A stretch of 64,000 nucleotides of DNA from Ensifer sp. Root278. Lineage in GTDB: Bacteria; Pseudomonadota; Alphaproteobacteria; Rhizobiales; Rhizobiaceae. The position numbers and the translations under genes are program-made. Position 1 is the stretch's first letter; each line of letters opens with the position of its first letter. Below the pieces are notes generated by a model. That model did not search any database and was not told the DNA's origin. It worked only from the letters and a program-made list of their open reading frames with translations. Positions 8,550 through 17,174 of the stretch are shown piece by piece. The stretch spans positions 381,041 through 445,040 of the forward strand of contig NZ_LMJJ01000023.1 of NCBI RefSeq assembly GCF_001429285.1. Reading direction: 5' to 3'.

Positions 8550-9692
8550 TTACAACAAGGCTGCAGTTTCGACCGCCACCTTGCGGAAGCGGCCAATGGA
8601 AAAGGCGTCGATGGGCGTGGTGCTGCGGCCCTCGGTGACGAGCTCTGCGAGCACCTCGCCGACGGCGGGCGCGGTCTGGAACCCAGCGCCGCAGAAGCCG
8701 AAGGCGTGGAAGAGGCCTGATGTCGTTTCGCTCGGGCCGATCACCGGGTTGCCGTCGGGCATCTCGGCCTCGGTTCCGGACCAGAAACGGATGACCTGGG
8801 CGTGCGCCAGATGCGGAAAGAGCGCGATGGCGCGCTGCATGACCGAGGAAGCAGCAGTCACCGACGGGCGCGAATAGTCCGGATCGCCCAGTGGCAGGCC
8901 GCGGCCGCCGCCCATGACGTAATTGCCACGGGCCACCTGCCGGCCATAGAAGCTGCCGCCCTGCTCGCCCATGCTGACAGGCAGACACAACGGCAACGGT
9001 TCAGTGACCACCATCGACGGATAGATCCGCGTCAGCGGCACCACCTCGCCGAATTGGGCGGCAAAGCGATCGGACCAGGCGCCCGCGCTGTTGACCAGTT
9101 GCCGGCAGCGGATCTCGATGCCGTCACCGGCAAGGATGACAAAGCCGTTGCCCGTCGCAGTAACCTCGCGCACGGGCGTCTGCTCCAATACGGTGACACC
9201 TGCCCGCTCGGCTGCCCGCGCAAACGCAGGCGCGACCAGACGCGGATTGGCATGGCCGTCCTCAGGGCAGAGGGACGCGCCGACCGCCTTCGCCGAGAGC
9301 CAGGGATACCGCTCAGTCAGCGCTGCTCCGGCGACGAGCTCAAGCCCGAGACCGTAATCCCTTGTTGTCTCGGCATAGGCCTCGAGCTTGGCGAAATCCT
9401 TCTCCGTGCGGGCAAGCTTGAGGTGCCCGGAGCGGACATATTCGGCATCGATGCCGATGATCGCCTTCAGCTGCGGCCAGATGCGGTGCGACCGCTGCGA
9501 AAGCGGCAATTGCTCCGGAGGGCGGCCCTGCCGGCGTACGCCGCCAAAGTTCACCCCGCTCGCCTGGGCGCCGCAATGGCCTTTGTCGAGCAGCGTAACG
9601 GAGAGCCCGGCCTTGCGCATGGCAAGCGCTGCGGAGCTGCCGACCAGCCCGCCGCCGATGATCGCGACGTCGACGGAGACGCGCCGGCTCAT
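8550..9692 (-). CDS. FAD-dependent amine/D-amino-acid oxidoreductase, HcnC-like subunit
   Basis: A 380-residue DAO-family flavoprotein with the FAD-binding motif GGGLVG at residues 13-18 and the C-terminal DGNPVIGPSE and GFCGAGFQTAP signatures. Relatives include HcnC of hydrogen cyanide synthase, opine oxidase subunit B and D-hydroxyproline dehydrogenase. Its start overlaps the stop of the HcnB-like gene by four bases (ATGA), implying a complex with the two preceding products. The probable role is oxidative cleavage of a secondary-amine substrate (an amino acid or opine) brought in by the accompanying transporter; the exact substrate cannot be read from sequence. Confidence 0.85.
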   Translation of the reverse strand: MSRRVSVDVAIIGGGLVGSSAALAMRKAGLSVTLLDKGHCGAQASGVNFGGVRRQGRPPEQLPLSQRSHRIWPQLKAIIGIDAEYVRSGHLKLARTEKDFAKLEAYAETTRDYGLGLELVAGAALTERYPWLSAKAVGASLCPEDGHANPRLVAPAFARAAERAGVTVLEQTPVREVTATGNGFVILAGDGIEIRCRQLVNSAGAWSDRFAAQFGEVVPLTRIYPSMVVTEPLPLCLPVSMGEQGGSFYGRQVARGNYVMGGGRGLPLGDPDYSRPSVTAASSVMQRAIALFPHLAHAQVIRFWSGTEAEMPDGNPVIGPSETTSGLFHAFGFCGAGFQTAPAVGEVLAELVTEGRSTTPIDAFSIGRFRKVAVETAALL

Positions 9693-11092
9693 GAGCGGGT
9701 CTCCGTTCCGGCACTAGCGCCGAAACCGAGCGGGATCGGCTTGACCGGCGCCTGGGCGCGCAGACGGCCGACCGCGCCGGCAGAGGTGCCGCATGCGGCG
9801 CTCAGGAGCTCGGCCGCAGCAGCAGAGCACATCCGCCCCTGGCAACGGCCCATGCCAACGCGGCTCAACGCCTTCAGTCGATTGATCTCGGTGACGGACC
9901 CATTCGCGATGGCGCGGCGCCCTTCGGCGATGGTGATCTCCTCGCAACGGCAGAGCATCGTCTCATCCGGTACGGTCTCGATCCAGTCGTCCGGGAAGGG
10001 AAAGGCGCGTTCGAGGATGTCGCGCTGGCGAAGGATCGCGTCACGTGCCTCCATCAGGCGGGTCGTATCCGCCGACCTTTGACCCATGTCCTGAAGCAGG
10101 GCGGCAGCCGCGAGCTCGCCAGAGATTTCCGCTGCATCCGCACCGGCAATGCCGCTGCCGTCGCCGGCGACATAGACGTCCGGCCGGCTCGTGCGCCCCA
10201 TGGTGTCGCGCTCCGGCAGCCAGACGCGGTCGCGCTCGTTGAAGCGGAAGCGGCAGCCGGCAAGATCGGCAAGCTGGGTTTCCGGCCGGAGCGCGAAGCC
10301 GTAGGCGAGCGCGTCGCAGGCAATCGTCTCGACGACATCGCCCTTGAGCGTCCGCCGGCGGAAACGCAGACCCTCGACTTGGCCCTTGCCGAGAACCGCC
10401 TCGGGCCGCACGCCACAACGGATCCTCACGCCGGCGAGCTGGAGCTGCAGCCCGTAGAAGAGACCGAGCGCGACGATGCGTGGCGCGTGCACGGCAAGCG
10501 ACAGCAGGTGCCGCTTCGATGTGACGGGTGCGGTATCGAGAACGGCTTCGACGCGCGCGCCGGCCTTCATGTATTGCCAGGCAACGAGATAGAGCAGCGG
10601 CCCGGACCCCATGAAGACGACGCGGTCGCCGATCGTGCACCCTTGCGCCTTCAGCACTGTCTGCGAGGCGCCAAGCGTATAGACACCTGGCGTCGTCCAC
10701 CCTGGGAACGGCAGCACGCGATCGGTCGCGCCGGTGCAAAGGATCAGTTGCGAAAAGCCGATCTGCCTATGAACGCCTGATGAAAGAATATCGAGCTGAT
10801 TGCCGCGCTTGGGGGCGGAGATATTCCAGACGAGCGTTTCGGGCTGGTAGTCAATTTCGGGCAGCAGCGCCTCGAAGGTCTCATGCAGCCTTTGTGCTTT
10901 GCCGGCTTCCGAACCATAGCGGCTCCGGTAGGATCGTCCGTCCTCGATCAGCGGGCGGCGATAGATCTGCCCGCCGGCGCGCTGGCCTTCGTCGAGCACG
11001 ATCGGCCTGAGGCCGGCGCGGACGAGGCGCTCGGCAGCACGAATGCCAGCGGGGCCTGCACCGACGATAACCGGCTGCAACGGCTCACTCAT
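9689..11092 (-). CDS. NAD(P)/FAD oxidoreductase with C-terminal [2Fe-2S]-type cysteines, HcnB/OoxA-like subunit
   Basis: A 467-residue flavoprotein. The FAD motif GAGPAG is at residues 11-16, followed by GGQIYRR. A second nucleotide motif (MGSGPLL) lies mid-protein. The C-terminus carries a BFD-like cysteine cluster, LCRCEE plus GRCQGRMC. This fused architecture is that of HcnB and opine oxidase subunit A, which pass electrons from the DAO-type subunit. The ATG at 11092 opens the nucleotide-binding fold and overlaps the small ferredoxin-like gene by eight bases. It is one of three contiguous genes encoding a heterotrimeric dehydrogenase. Confidence 0.87.
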   Translation of the reverse strand: MSEPLQPVIVGAGPAGIRAAERLVRAGLRPIVLDEGQRAGGQIYRRPLIEDGRSYRSRYGSEAGKAQRLHETFEALLPEIDYQPETLVWNISAPKRGNQLDILSSGVHRQIGFSQLILCTGATDRVLPFPGWTTPGVYTLGASQTVLKAQGCTIGDRVVFMGSGPLLYLVAWQYMKAGARVEAVLDTAPVTSKRHLLSLAVHAPRIVALGLFYGLQLQLAGVRIRCGVRPEAVLGKGQVEGLRFRRRTLKGDVVETIACDALAYGFALRPETQLADLAGCRFRFNERDRVWLPERDTMGRTSRPDVYVAGDGSGIAGADAAEISGELAAAALLQDMGQRSADTTRLMEARDAILRQRDILERAFPFPDDWIETVPDETMLCRCEEITIAEGRRAIANGSVTEINRLKALSRVGMGRCQGRMCSAAAAELLSAACGTSAGAVGRLRAQAPVKPIPLGFGASAGTETRS

Positions 11093-11399
11093 GAGCGGCC
11101 CCCGCCATGGCGTCGAGATCGGTGATGAAGGCCATGCCCGGCAGCAGCGCCGTGCTGCAGGCCCTGACGCGGCTGCCATTCGCCAACATCACGTAGCAAT
11201 CCTGGCAGGCGCCGATCAGGCAGAAACCGGCCCGGTCCTCGCCGGTGAATTCGCTCTGACGCAGACGGCCACTGACGGAGAGGATCGCCGTCAGCACCGT
11301 GTCGCCGCGGCGACCGGTTTCGAGCACGCCATTCAGCGTGAAGGGCACAGGTGTCTCGTCCAGGCGGTAGCGCCGCCGGAATTGTGCATGCATCGACAT
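11085..11399 (-). CDS. Small [2Fe-2S] ferredoxin-like subunit, HcnA-like
   Basis: A 104-residue protein with the plant-type [2Fe-2S] pattern: C60, C65 and C68 in GFCLIGACQDC, and C81 in RAC. It is the size of HcnA and of the small subunits of opine or hydroxyproline dehydrogenases. It probably shuttles electrons between the two flavoprotein subunits encoded next in the operon, or to the respiratory chain. It overlaps the HcnB-like gene and starts six bases after the second permease gene ends, so it belongs to the transporter operon. Confidence 0.85.
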   Translation of the reverse strand: MSMHAQFRRRYRLDETPVPFTLNGVLETGRRGDTVLTAILSVSGRLRQSEFTGEDRAGFCLIGACQDCYVMLANGSRVRACSTALLPGMAFITDLDAMAGAAHE

Positions 11400-11405
11400 C
11401 GGATC

Positions 11406-12200
11406 TCAGCCCTTGCCCACCAGCAGCCGGTCGAGACCGAACAGGCGATCGAGAATGATCATGGTGACGGTGGCAAGCGCGATCATCAGCGTCGAAACCG
11501 CCGCCATCATCGGGTCGATGGATTCGCTGGCATACATGTACATGCGCACCGGCAAGGTGACCGTCGACGGCGATGTCACGAAGATCGACATGGTCAGTTC
11601 ATCGAAGCTGTTGATGAAGGCCAGCAGCCAGCCGCCGCTGATGCCCGGCAGCATGAGCGGCATGGTGATCCGGCGAAACACCGTCCATTCGGCGGCACCC
11701 AGCGTGCGCGCCGCATTCTCGGCATTGCGGTCCATGCTGGTCAGCGACGCGAGGATCAGCCGCAACGTATAGGGGGTGACGACGATCGCATGGGTAGCGA
11801 CCAGCCAGCCGAAGGATCCGCCCATGCCCATCAGCGAGAAGAGACGCAGGAAGGCAACGCCGAGAACCAGGTGCGGGATGATCAGCGGCGACAGGAACAG
11901 CGCGTTCAGCGCCTCGCGGCCGCGGAACTCGTAGCGGGTGATTGCCAGCGCCGCCGGCACTGCAAACACGGTGGAGATGGTCGCCGAAAGCAGCGCCAGC
12001 CGGACGCTGTTGCCGAAGGACGACATGAAATCGGCGTGATGGAAGACCGCCTCGAACCAGCGCAGCGAAAGCCCGTTCCAGGGCATCGTCAGCGTGTTCT
12101 CCGGCGTAAAGGCGACCAGGCAGACGACCACCATCGGCGCCAGCATGAAGACGACGACGAGGCTGTGGAAAACAAGAGCAATGGGTCCGTTTCTCTGCAT
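11406..12200 (-). CDS. ABC transporter permease, PotC type
   Basis: A 264-residue inner-membrane protein with about six transmembrane segments and the permease EAA-loop signature (NAARTLGAAEWTVFRRITMPL). The PotC/YdcV subgroup moves polyamine-like or opine-like solutes. The ATG at 12200 is taken as start because it lies four bases past the upstream permease stop; an earlier in-frame start would overlap that gene and add a polar extension. It pairs with the next permease, the ATPase and the binding protein at the operon end. Confidence 0.88.
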   Translation of the reverse strand: MQRNGPIALVFHSLVVVFMLAPMVVVCLVAFTPENTLTMPWNGLSLRWFEAVFHHADFMSSFGNSVRLALLSATISTVFAVPAALAITRYEFRGREALNALFLSPLIIPHLVLGVAFLRLFSLMGMGGSFGWLVATHAIVVTPYTLRLILASLTSMDRNAENAARTLGAAEWTVFRRITMPLMLPGISGGWLLAFINSFDELTMSIFVTSPSTVTLPVRMYMYASESIDPMMAAVSTLMIALATVTMIILDRLFGLDRLLVGKG

Positions 12201-12204
12201 GGCT

Positions 12205-13077
12205 TCAACCCAGCTTGCGCTTCGCCTGCCGCTCGATGAGGCGGTTATAGGCAAGCATGATCACGAGATTGGCGACGAGGACGATGATCGCGATGGTCGC
12301 GCCGAGCGGCCAGTTGAGCTCGATCAGGAACTCGTCGTAGACGAGCGTCGCCGCCATTTTCAGCCGCCGGCCGCCAAGCAGGCCCGGGATGGCAAAGGAA
12401 CTTGCCGACAGCGCAAAGACGATCAGGCTGCCCGAGAGGATGCCGAGTGCCGCCTGCGGGAAGACGATGCGGCGAAGGGCGGTGAAGCGCGAGGCGCCGA
12501 GGGTGAGCGCTGCCGCCTCGACCGTCGGGTCGAGTTTCTGCAGAACCGTCCAGACCGGGATCACCATGAACGGCAGCATGATGTGCACGAGGCCGATGAC
12601 GATCGCCGTCTCGGTGTAGAGAAGCTGGACCGGGTCGAGGCCGACGATGGCGAGTGCGCTGTTCACGAAGCCGTTCTTGCCGAGCAGCATGCTCCAGCCG
12701 AAGGTGCGCACCACCACGGAAACGAGCAGCGGACCGATGATCACCAGGAGGAATATCGACCGCCAGGGCTTGCGCATGTTCGAGAGAACATAGGCCTCCG
12801 GCACGCCGATCAGCACGGTGATGACGGTTGTCAACAGCGCCAGCCGCAGCGTGCGCCAGAAGGTCGAAAGATAATACTCGTCCTGCAGCACCGTCAGGTA
12901 ATTGGCGAAGGTGAAGTCGCTCTTTATGCCGGCGGTATAGTCGTAGCTGTTGAACGAGAGAATGACGGTCAGCAGCAGCGGCAAGAGGACGAGCCCAATG
13001 AAGAACAAGGTCGTCGGCCCTGAGAGCGCCAGCGGCGCGAGCAGGCGCGGCTTGATGGCGGAAGTCGCGGCGCTCAT
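12205..13077 (-). CDS. ABC transporter permease, PotB type
   Basis: A 290-residue membrane protein with an N-terminal transmembrane helix (TTLFFIGLVLLPLLLTVILS) and an EAA loop (EAAALTLGASRFTALRRIVFP). It is the partner permease of the PotC-type subunit. The ATG at 13077 overlaps the ATPase stop by one base (TGATG), an arrangement that couples translation. A longer reading to 13107 would overlap the ATPase gene and is not favoured. Confidence 0.88.
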   Translation of the reverse strand: MSAATSAIKPRLLAPLALSGPTTLFFIGLVLLPLLLTVILSFNSYDYTAGIKSDFTFANYLTVLQDEYYLSTFWRTLRLALLTTVITVLIGVPEAYVLSNMRKPWRSIFLLVIIGPLLVSVVVRTFGWSMLLGKNGFVNSALAIVGLDPVQLLYTETAIVIGLVHIMLPFMVIPVWTVLQKLDPTVEAAALTLGASRFTALRRIVFPQAALGILSGSLIVFALSASSFAIPGLLGGRRLKMAATLVYDEFLIELNWPLGATIAIIVLVANLVIMLAYNRLIERQAKRKLG

Positions 13078-14135
13078 CAGTTCGCCGCTCCGGCCAGCAC
13101 ACGACAATCGGCGTTCTGCCAGGCGAGCCCAACGGTTTCACCTTCCATCGGCGGCGGCGCGCCGAGATTGGGAACCGCAACGGCAAGAACGCCTGCGGGG
13201 GTCTCGGCGCTGACCAGCCATTGGCTGCCCATGAAATAGCGCATCGTCACCTTGCCCTGGATCTGGCCTTCAGTCGGTTCCGTCAGCCGCAGCTTTTCCG
13301 GACGGATGAAGACCGAGACCTTGCCGTCCGGTTCACGGCGATCGGTGTTGAAGCGGATCGGCGTGTTGTCGATGCTGATCGACGCGCCCTTGCCGTTGAA
13401 GGCCGCGGTCGCGCGGAGAAAATTGGACTTGCCGACGAAGGACGAGATGAAGTCGTTGCGCGGATGCTCGTAGAGTTCATAGGGCGTGTCGACCTGGGTG
13501 ATGCGCCCCTTTTCCATGACCACGACGCGGTCGCTGATCGACAACGCTTCCGCCTGGTCATGGGTCACCATGATCGTGGTGATGCCGACGGTCTGCTGGA
13601 TGCGGCGCAGTTCGAACTGCATCTCTTCGCGAAGCTGCGCGTCGAGGTTCGAAAGCGGCTCGTCGAGCAAGAGCACCGGCGGATTGATGACGAGCGCACG
13701 GGCGATCGCGACACGCTGGCGCTGACCGCCGGACATCTCACGCGGGTAGCGATCGGCAAGGGCCGAGAGGTGAACGAGCGCAAGGATTTCCTTGATGCGT
13801 TTGTCGCGGTCCGCCTTTGCGACCTTGCGCATCTCCAAGCCGAAGGAGACGTTCTGGGCGACGGTCATGTGCGGGAAAAGCGCGTAGCTCTGGAAAACGA
13901 CGCCGAGTTCGCGCTGCGGCGGCGGCAGGTGGGTGATGTCGCGCCCGCCCATGGTGATGGTGCCGGCGGAGGGCCGCACGAGCCCGGTGATCATCTGCAG
14001 GGTCGTCGTCTTGCCGCAACCGGACGGGCCGAGCAGCGAGATGAACTCGCCCTTTTCGACCGCCAGATCGAAATCGTGAACGGCCGCAACCGATCCATAG
14101 AACTTGGAGACCTTCTCGAGGTTCAGGAAACTCAT
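13077..14135 (-). CDS. ABC transporter ATP-binding protein, PotA type
   Basis: A 352-residue ATPase with Walker A (GPSGCGKTT), Q-loop (VVFQSYALFPHMTV), signature [15 protein letters not shown], Walker B LLLDEP and switch His (VTHDQAEAL). A C-terminal TOBE-like regulatory domain includes VFIRPEKLRL. It is the first gene of the transporter/dehydrogenase operon. The ATG at 14135 has a good ribosome site (GGGAG, about five bases upstream). It faces the IclR regulator gene across a 335-base divergent region, so IclR control is likely. Confidence 0.92.
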   Translation of the reverse strand: MSFLNLEKVSKFYGSVAAVHDFDLAVEKGEFISLLGPSGCGKTTTLQMITGLVRPSAGTITMGGRDITHLPPPQRELGVVFQSYALFPHMTVAQNVSFGLEMRKVAKADRDKRIKEILALVHLSALADRYPREMSGGQRQRVAIARALVINPPVLLLDEPLSNLDAQLREEMQFELRRIQQTVGITTIMVTHDQAEALSISDRVVVMEKGRITQVDTPYELYEHPRNDFISSFVGKSNFLRATAAFNGKGASISIDNTPIRFNTDRREPDGKVSVFIRPEKLRLTEPTEGQIQGKVTMRYFMGSQWLVSAETPAGVLAVAVPNLGAPPPMEGETVGLAWQNADCRVLAGAAN

Positions 14136-14470
14136 GCTCACTCTCCCGTGGGTCGCTGCCCCCAGGGATCGCCTGCCCCGTTTTTCTTGTCGGCGATCCC
14201 GGCGGCGACGACACGTCGTCAACCATCAAACCTCATCTCAGGCGATGCGATTTCCGCCGGACGCAACCGCGACGACAAAGGCGCGATTTCGCGATCGGGA
14301 TAGCCTCCCGGCTATCCACGTTGTGGCGCATCCATCCCTTAGGAAAGGCTTGTGAATTAACTCCAGGAAATTGACGAAAAACACAAATGCAATTTTCTAT
14401 TTCGGAATATTTTGTTAGAAAAATCCGATATACGGAATCCCATCATGTGAATTTTGAAAGATTTGCGCGT
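14136..14470. promoter_or_regulatory. Divergent promoter region of transporter operon and IclR gene
   Basis: 335 bases without a gene. The half next to the regulator is AT-rich. Between 14398 and 14440 there are two CGGAAT half-sites (14403-14408 and 14433-14438) and an ATCCGA (14423-14428) that is nearly the inverse of TCGGAA at 14402. This arrangement is a plausible IclR-family operator, inferred from position and symmetry only. Confidence 0.35.
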
Positions 14471-15295
14471 ATGTCGGAATCAGAGAATGCAGGAAGCTCC
14501 AGCCTTTCCAAGGCGATCCACATCCTGAAAGATCTCGCGGAGAACGCGACGGAGGGTGTGCGGGTGATCGATCTCGCGCGCAGGCTGAATCTCACCCAGC
14601 CGTCGGCGCACCGGCTGCTGAAGAGCCTGATCGCCGAAGGGCTCGTCGAGCAGATGCCGGAAGGAAAATCCTATCGTCTGTCGTTGGAGTTCTTCTCGAT
14701 CGCGTCGCAGGCGCGAAGGCGCGAAGGCATTCTCGACATCGCCCGCCCATCGCTTCTCAGGCTCTCGGCCACCTTCAACGACACCGTCTTCCTGCTGGTG
14801 CGCAGCAATTTCGACGCGATCTGCCTCGACCGGGTCGAAGGCCCTTTCCCGATCCGCTCCTTTACCGGCGACATCGGCGGCAAGGTGCCGCTCGGCATCG
14901 GCCAAGGCAGCATCGCCATTCTCGCCCACCTGCCGGAGGAGGAGCGGGAAGCGATCATCAAGTTCAACATGCCGCGCATCATGGACCGGGCCGCGATCGA
15001 CGAGGTGGACCTGCGCATCAAGATCGAGGAGGTCAGGCGGATCGGTGCCGCGCAGATGAACTTCGAGATGATCGAGGGCATGGCCGGTCTCGGCGTGCCG
15101 GTGCTCGACCGCAACGGCATCGCAGTTGCTTCCTTAAGCATCGGCACGCTGGCATCGCGCCTGACGGAAACGCGAAGCGGCACCATCACCGATCTCTTGA
15201 AGGCCGAGGCGCACGCCATCAGCAGCAAGCTCAACCCCTTCGACCCGACACTGCGCTATCCGGCCTCCGCCTTGCGTGCCGCGCAGAAGAGCTGA
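14471..15295 (+). CDS. IclR family transcriptional regulator
   Basis: A 274-residue protein with an N-terminal winged helix (SLSKAIHILKDL ... LTQPSAHRLLKSLIAEGLVE) and the IclR effector-binding domain (GKVPLGIGQGSIAILAHL, GLGVPVLDRNG). The family usually controls neighbouring catabolic genes in response to a substrate. It is divergent from the ABC transporter/HcnABC-like operon, making that operon the likely target. The ATG at 14471 starts the conserved part; an upstream in-frame ATG at 14387 would add 28 residues encoded by AT-rich promoter-like DNA. Confidence 0.88.
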   Translation: MSESENAGSSSLSKAIHILKDLAENATEGVRVIDLARRLNLTQPSAHRLLKSLIAEGLVEQMPEGKSYRLSLEFFSIASQARRREGILDIARPSLLRLSATFNDTVFLLVRSNFDAICLDRVEGPFPIRSFTGDIGGKVPLGIGQGSIAILAHLPEEEREAIIKFNMPRIMDRAAIDEVDLRIKIEEVRRIGAAQMNFEMIEGMAGLGVPVLDRNGIAVASLSIGTLASRLTETRSGTITDLLKAEAHAISSKLNPFDPTLRYPASALRAAQKS

Positions 15296-15325
15296 GAGAC
15301 GCACACGTCGCAGCGCAGCGACAGC

Positions 15326-16012
15326 TCACGCCTCCAGGAAGGCGCGGGCGAAGCCCGGCTCGGTCACCTCGATCGAGCCATCCGGAAGCTTCAGGAAGCG
15401 CTCGATCGCGGTGCCGTAGGTTCGCATCCAGCCATCGAGCATCGCCGCGGCGCCATCGAGATCGCCGGCCTCGTAACGTTGCAGCGCCTTGTACATCACC
15501 TTTGCGACGCTCACGCGCAGTTGCAGCAGCATCAAGGCTGCGGCTTCCGGATCGGGCGCATCGAGCGTCCCCTCCTCATGCCCGCGCCGCAGCATCTCGG
15601 CGACCAGGGGTATGCTCACCGCCAGCAGGGCCTCATCAATGCGGTGATAGAGAGCAACGTTTTCGGGCTTGAAAAGCGCGTTGAAGGTGTTCTTCAACTG
15701 CGGCGCCATGTCGATCTTCGTCCGCCGCGAGCCGGCGAAAAGCGCGTTCAACTGCCCGACGGCGTCGAGCGACGGGTCTTCGACGAGCGGCTGGAGTTCC
15801 TCTAGGTTTCGCCGCGCCATCCGGGTCGCGACGGCCTCCAGCAGCGCCTCCTTGGAGACGAAGTAGTGATAGAAGGCGCCCTTCGAGACGTTCGCCTCAC
15901 GGATGACGTCGTTGACCGTTGTGTTCTCGTAGCCGTGCTGGAAGAACAGCCGCTCGGCACAATCGATCAGCTCGTTCGATCGGACTTCCGGCGATTTTTT
16001 CGTTCTGACCAT
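15326..16012 (-). CDS. TetR/AcrR family regulator
   Basis: A 228-residue protein whose N-terminal helix-turn-helix (VNDVIREANVSKGAFYHYFVSKEALL) is a textbook TetR domain. The C-terminal part is a ligand-binding helical domain. It is divergent from an efflux adaptor gene and a palindrome lies between them, so it probably represses that exporter. The ATG at 16012 is preferred to the GTG two codons earlier because the ribosome site GGGAG ends five bases before it. Confidence 0.9.
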   Translation of the reverse strand: MVRTKKSPEVRSNELIDCAERLFFQHGYENTTVNDVIREANVSKGAFYHYFVSKEALLEAVATRMARRNLEELQPLVEDPSLDAVGQLNALFAGSRRTKIDMAPQLKNTFNALFKPENVALYHRIDEALLAVSIPLVAEMLRRGHEEGTLDAPDPEAAALMLLQLRVSVAKVMYKALQRYEAGDLDGAAAMLDGWMRTYGTAIERFLKLPDGSIEVTEPGFARAFLEA

Positions 16013-16101
16013 AAGCACTCCCAGAACAGCGGCTTAGCACGGGTTCACAGCGCGGTCCACGACGCTCCGGATGGCAAGGGTAACACGCATCCTTGAAACA
16101 A

Positions 16102-16114
16102 ACCGACCGTCGGT
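16102..16114. promoter_or_regulatory. Candidate TetR operator
   Basis: The palindrome ACCGAC-C-GTCGGT (6-bp arms around one base) lies in the 144-base gap between the divergent tetR and efflux genes, 43 bases before the efflux GTG. Palindromes of this form are typical TetR/AcrR-family operators, so it probably serves both promoters. Confidence 0.65.
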
Positions 16115-16156
16115 CTATTTATACAGAACGGACTGGAAGCATTCAAGGAGCGTCTC

Positions 16157-17167
16157 GTGCAGCTGGCTCGTTTTGCAATCGGAGGGGCGATTATCGTCGC
16201 CATCGGCGCGGCGGTTTCCTGGTATCTGTTTCGCCCGGTTCCCGTGTCCATCATTGCGCCAAAGCGCGGCGACGCGGCGGAGATCATCTATGCGGATGGC
16301 GTCGTGGAACCGCGCACCTGGGCGAAAGTCACACCGACGGTTGCCGAACGGATCGTCGAACAATGCAATTGCGAAGGTGAACGTGTCGCCAAGGGCGATG
16401 TGCTCGCCCGCCTCGACGACACCGAGGCACGGGCAGCACTCGGCGAACTCCAGGCACGGCTGACGCTGGCGCAGGAGGAGTACCGGCGCAAATTGGCGCT
16501 CTCCGAACGCAGCACGATCAGCGAACAGGAAGTCGACCGGGCACGCAGCGAACTCGGCCAGCTCGAGGCGCTTGTCGCCGGCCGTCAGGCGCGGCTCGCG
16601 ACCTATGTGCTGCGCGCGCCGAGCGCCGGCCAGGTGCTCCGGCAGGACGGCGAGATCGGCGAAGTCGCGGATCTCGGCACGGTACTCTTCTGGGTCGGGG
16701 AACCGAAACCGCTGATCGTCACGGCCGACGTCAACGAAGAGGATATTCCGCGCGTCGAAGTCGGTCAGCGCGCGTTGTTGCGATCGGATGCCTTCCCCAA
16801 CCAGAAACTCGAGGCGACGGTCGACAGCATCACCCCCAAGGGCGACCCGGTGACGAAGACCTATCGCGTCCGCTTCCGCCTGCCCGACGGCACGCCGCTT
16901 CGGATCGGCATGTCGACCGACGTCAACATCGTCGTGCGGGTGTCGCATGGTGCCTTGATCCTCCCGACCGTGGCGCTTGAGGGGACAAAGGCTGCGGTGA
17001 TCGACGGCAATCATGCCAGGATCCGCGAATTGAAAACGGGCATACGTGGCGCCGACGGCGTCGAGGTTCTCTCCGGTCTGGAAGATGGCGCGCGCGTCGT
17101 CTCCCCCTTCCCGACCGACCTTGCCGATGGCACGCGCGTCAAGGTCACGCCTGTGCCAGGAACATGA
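16157..17167 (+). CDS. HlyD/RND-type periplasmic adaptor (membrane fusion protein)
   Basis: A 336-residue protein with an N-terminal membrane anchor (about residues 5-25), a biotinyl-lipoyl hairpin (GVVEPRTWAKVTP ... GDVLARLDDTEARA), a coiled-coil arm and a beta-barrel/MP domain. It links an inner-membrane exporter to the outer envelope. The GTG at 16157 is supported by AAGGAG at 16145-16150, seven bases upstream. It is followed after seven bases by an FtsX-type permease and then an ATPase, together forming a MacAB- or DevBCA-like tripartite exporter without an encoded outer-membrane partner. Confidence 0.88.
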   Translation: MQLARFAIGGAIIVAIGAAVSWYLFRPVPVSIIAPKRGDAAEIIYADGVVEPRTWAKVTPTVAERIVEQCNCEGERVAKGDVLARLDDTEARAALGELQARLTLAQEEYRRKLALSERSTISEQEVDRARSELGQLEALVAGRQARLATYVLRAPSAGQVLRQDGEIGEVADLGTVLFWVGEPKPLIVTADVNEEDIPRVEVGQRALLRSDAFPNQKLEATVDSITPKGDPVTKTYRVRFRLPDGTPLRIGMSTDVNIVVRVSHGALILPTVALEGTKAAVIDGNHARIRELKTGIRGADGVEVLSGLEDGARVVSPFPTDLADGTRVKVTPVPGT

Positions 17168-17174
17168 GCTCGCC

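Noticed and set aside
8533-8988. N-terminal extension of the PotD-type protein
   Set aside because: It overlaps the oxidase gene and hides the signal peptide; the ATG at 8532 fits better.
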